Position numbers and translations under genes: made by a program. Source: Monosporascus cannonballus (lineage: Eukaryota > Ascomycota > Sordariomycetes > Xylariales). Taken from it: a DNA stretch of 64,000 nucleotides. The notes beneath the pieces are model-generated. The model ran no database searches. It was not told where the DNA came from and worked only from the letters and a program-made list of their open reading frames with translations. Positions within the stretch are counted from its first letter, which is position 1. Every line of letters starts with the position of its first letter. Of the stretch, positions 60,788-64,000 are shown piece by piece. The stretch covers positions 124,001 to 188,000 of the forward strand of contig QJNS01000046.1 in assembly GCA_004154925.1 (NCBI GenBank). The letters are read 5' to 3'.

Positions 60788-63700
60788 TTAATTAAAAAGT
60801 TTTCATATTAACTTTTTTTATAAGGTCGTTTAGAAATAAAGATATAAACTCGATAAAGAAAAGAACGTTAAGAAGAAAATGAAGAATAATAACTCTCCGT
60901 TGTTGGGTAATTTTAATAATATATTAATACTTTTTAGAGTTTTTTTAACTTTAAAATAATATTTTAAAAGTTGAATCGTTTTACAACATTTTAATATTAT
61001 TAAAATTTCAAGAGCTTATTTAAGTTATCTATTATTATTACGCTAATAAGGATTTATTTGACTTCGAAATTTTTTATTATATAGATTTTACGAAACTAGT
61101 AATTATACATATTAACGTATTTTAATTTCGTAACTATGTATATAATTCTTTTAATAATTAACTATTTTCTTTATTTATTATTGATTTAGACAATTAAATA
61201 CTTATTTAGTTTTAATTTAACAATTTTAAATAATTTTAGCATAAGAAGGTTTTTTAAAAATTTATAATAACGTGTTATAGAAATAAGGATTTCTATTTCG
61301 AGAAGACCTAACTTTAAGACCAAGCGTAAGCCTACCTTGGCTAAATTCCGGATAGGAGTTCTTGGCCTAGTTAATATGATCAAAGTGATTTAATAAATTG
61401 ATTAAATAATATAATGTATATAGATGTACGATATATTTATTTTAGAAAATAAAATATATAATAAATCGTTGTTTTATAAATAATACTTACTTAATTTTTG
61501 TTATTAGTTATTAATTTAAGCTTATAACTAAAGGCAGCCGTTATTTACTAAAAAAAAGATTGTTAAATCTTTTTAACGAACAAATTATTAAATTATTTTT
61601 CGCGTTTATCATTATTTACAAAATCAAGTTTTATTTCGAATATTAAATATATATTTCAATTAATATATAACGGGTAGGATATATTGTAATGATTTTTTAA
61701 CTAATAGTCGACGAACAATTTACTGCCTAATTAAAGTATAAGGTTTTTTGATTTTGATATAAAGAATAATGTAAAATAACGTTTAAAAAACAAATAATAT
61801 ATCCGATTTTCGTTATTAATTAGTAAAAAAGCAATAACTAGATTCAATCATTGTTTTGTATCGAAACAATTCTTTAATTAATAAATAATATAGTACCTTT
61901 ATTACTCGATAATAAAAAGGCTTATGATTTTCGTAACTTAAAGAATAACTTATTTCGGCCCTTAAAGACATGAATAAAGTCTAGAAAAAAAGTCGCAAGA
62001 AAAAGTAATTAAAAAGAAGACAAAAAAGAAATACAAAGCCGAGACTTTAAAAGAAAAAAAGTTATTATGGAACAAATATTAGATTTCGTATTTTAAAAAG
62101 TTTAAACCTTAAAAAAGAAAAATTTTCGATTTGTAAAAAGAAAAAGAAATAGGGTTTTTTTTGATTTAGCTTAATTAAAGAACGAAATTCAGAAAGTAAT
62201 AATTAGTTTCTTTCGATTACAACGAAATTAATATACAAAAAACTTTGATTTTATCGTTATTCGATATAAACCGGATATGGAAAAAATTGGTTTACTTTAT
62301 AGTGATTATAGAATGCCAAATATTAAAGATTATAAATTAACTTTATTTAAACTCTATAATAAACTTTCGAATATAAAAGAATTTTAGGTTTAGAGCTAAT
62401 TTTATCTTAAATTTTATGAATGTTTTTTAATTAGGAATTATTAAAAAGTAATAGTTATTTTTTAATTACTTATCGAAAAAAGCTTTTTAAGTCGAATTTA
62501 TTATAAAATATTACTTACAAAATTACTCCGATAATTTTTCGGATATAACTAACTAATCCTTTAACGAATATAACGATTTGTTTTAAAAAATACGAATTTT
62601 ATTTTGAACATTTAAATAAAAGAATATCTAATTAAAATTTTATTGTTTTTTATTAAATTAAGTTAACCTTTAAATATACGATTAAGCTCAACTGTGCGGC
62701 AATTATTTTAATTTGTTAAAAAATTCGTTACTTTTTTTAAATAATAACCTAAAGTTTTATTTAAGGACGAATTATATACAGAGCCTAAACTTAGATCCTT
62801 TATAAAATATACTGATAAGGTTATTATTATCGATCCACGTACTTTTTCTCGATACTTCGAAAAGAAAAAAACCGGCAAATAAAATTGCAATAAGGGCTTT
62901 AATAGCCGAATTAAAAACATAAAGATAAGCGTTAAAAGAAAATAAGTACTATTTCGAAAAAGCCAAGAAAAATAAGTCTAAAATAAGGTATTTTAATTAT
63001 GGCAAAAAAGAGCATTTGAAAAAATAATATCGTTTTTTTGTTAAAAAGGATTTTTTTAATTCCAGAAAAAAGAAAAAAAACAATTAAATAAAAAACCGAT
63101 GTTAAAGCAGAAAAGAAAAAAATCTAATTGGATTTTTTTCTGGTTAAAATATATTATTACCATAATTACTTAAATTTAAAGCGATATCTCTAAGTATGAA
63201 AATTATTCCGTCTTCTAGAATTTTAAAGCTAAAGAGAGCAAATATTACTTAGGATAAACGGTTGTCAAAATAATTATATATTAGAATATCTTTATTATTA
63301 TAATATTTAAAAGTACTAAATATACGATAAAAATAGCTAGTTTCAATAAGTTATTAAAAATTGCAAAAATTATCCAGAGAATTTTACGACTTTTTAAAAT
63401 ATATTATTTCTCTAAAAAGAAATATTAACAAATCCTTACGACTTATTATATTTTATTCCTTGTTATTTTAATTATTATTTTATTTATTTTAAAATTAAAG
63501 AAAATCATAATTTTTAACCGGGATAGAACGAACAAAAGAATATTAAATTAAATAATAAATGCCGATATATAGAAATTTTACGATAGCTAAAATACTTTAA
63601 ACCTAATTATTTATATTTCGAATGAAAATGGAATTCAAAGGCTGCATTATAAAGATATCTATATTACTTTCCGATATTCTGCGTTTAATATAAGCTCTTA

Positions 63701-64000
63701 AATATAGGAATATCTTTTTCGAACATTCCTCTTTTTAACCTCATAATTCGAAAAGCATAAAACTAAAGAGAAATTTGGGAAAAGAGTAATTTTTCGCGTT
63801 TTAGAAAACAGCTCAACCTTAACTATTAATATAAGTAGAGCAAAACAAGATAGTTCCGGTACAAAAACGATTAATATATTAAATATACTATTAAAAGAGT
63901 TTGCAAATAAATATTCGTTTAAGCAAAATGATATTAGAAATTAAAAAACTATAAAGGTTTTTAAAATTAAAATATCGAAAAGTTTAAATTTGTAGAATGT
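60788..64000 (+). mobile_element. RIP-mutated LTR retrotransposon, gag region (incomplete)
   Basis: AT-saturated DNA running off the right edge. The plus-strand reading from about 62300 to 63060 resembles a retrotransposon Gag: a helical capsid-like region, a lysine-rich linker, then a CCHC knuckle at 62989-63030 and a basic tail. No LTR pair or pol motif was identified inside the window, so the superfamily is open. Nothing else was recognised in 60788-62300. Confidence 0.55.
62989..63030 (+). pseudogene. Decayed gag zinc knuckle in the right AT-rich block
   Basis: The frame reads YFNYGKKEHLKK-stop-Y. Replacing Tyr by Cys at positions 1, 4 and 14 gives an exact C-x2-C-x4-H-x4-C knuckle with the His intact. 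The stop and the Tyr codons are RIP-type changes. Confidence 0.6.

Overview
The window looks like a filamentous ascomycete (Pezizomycotina) chromosome with RIP (repeat-induced point mutation). Two very AT-rich, TpA-rich blocks (1-31568 and about 60330-64000) consist of decayed LTR retrotransposons. Between them lies a GC-normal island (31569-31835 and 37192-60330) whose genes have short GT-AG introns of 45-166 bp, TATA boxes and fungal protein families. Coordinates, splice sites and residue numbers were worked out by eye.

Left AT-rich block, 1-31568: a nested pile of Ty3/Gypsy elements. Element A(+) runs from off-window to its 3' LTR at 18205-18628. It is interrupted by complete element B (2535-9456, TSD CGATA) and complete element C (10918-16520, TSD ATTAA). 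A second copy of the same family, A(-), is complete at 20414-27282 (378-bp LTRs, TSD TATTT/TGTTT). It sits in the RNase H region of an older minus-strand gypsy element D (27283-31568 plus 18629-20413). A(+) probably sits in D as well. Insertion order can therefore be read directly: D first, then A, then B and C.

Island edge: a complete Ty1/Copia element E (31836-37191, 163-bp LTRs, TSD GAAGC) is inserted into GC-normal DNA and leaves a 267-bp unmutated sliver on its left.

Gene island: a secreted GH3 beta-glucosidase (38572-41149, +) converges on a secreted GH30 hydrolase (41588-43453, -). The GH30 is broken by two TGG-to-TAG stops in exon 1. After 4.7 kb without a recognisable gene comes an HD-domain 5'-deoxynucleotidase (48134-49077, +). 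From 50.4 to 54.8 kb there is a gene graveyard: a frameshifted HET-protein C-terminus, a DUF6546-type gene with several RIP-type stops, and an unidentified decayed ORF cluster. The right end of the island holds a divergent pair. One is an intracellular protein with a trypsin-like His-Asp-Ser triad (56202-58448, -). The other is a C-terminally membrane-anchored protein (58838-60094, +). They share a promoter of about 390 bp. This protease/membrane-protein pair is the best candidate in the window for an undescribed fungal system, possibly a cell-death or allorecognition module, but that role is inference.

Right AT-rich block, 60330-64000: a RIP-mutated tRNA-like sequence (60717-60787) and a retrotransposon gag remnant whose zinc-knuckle cysteines have become tyrosines.
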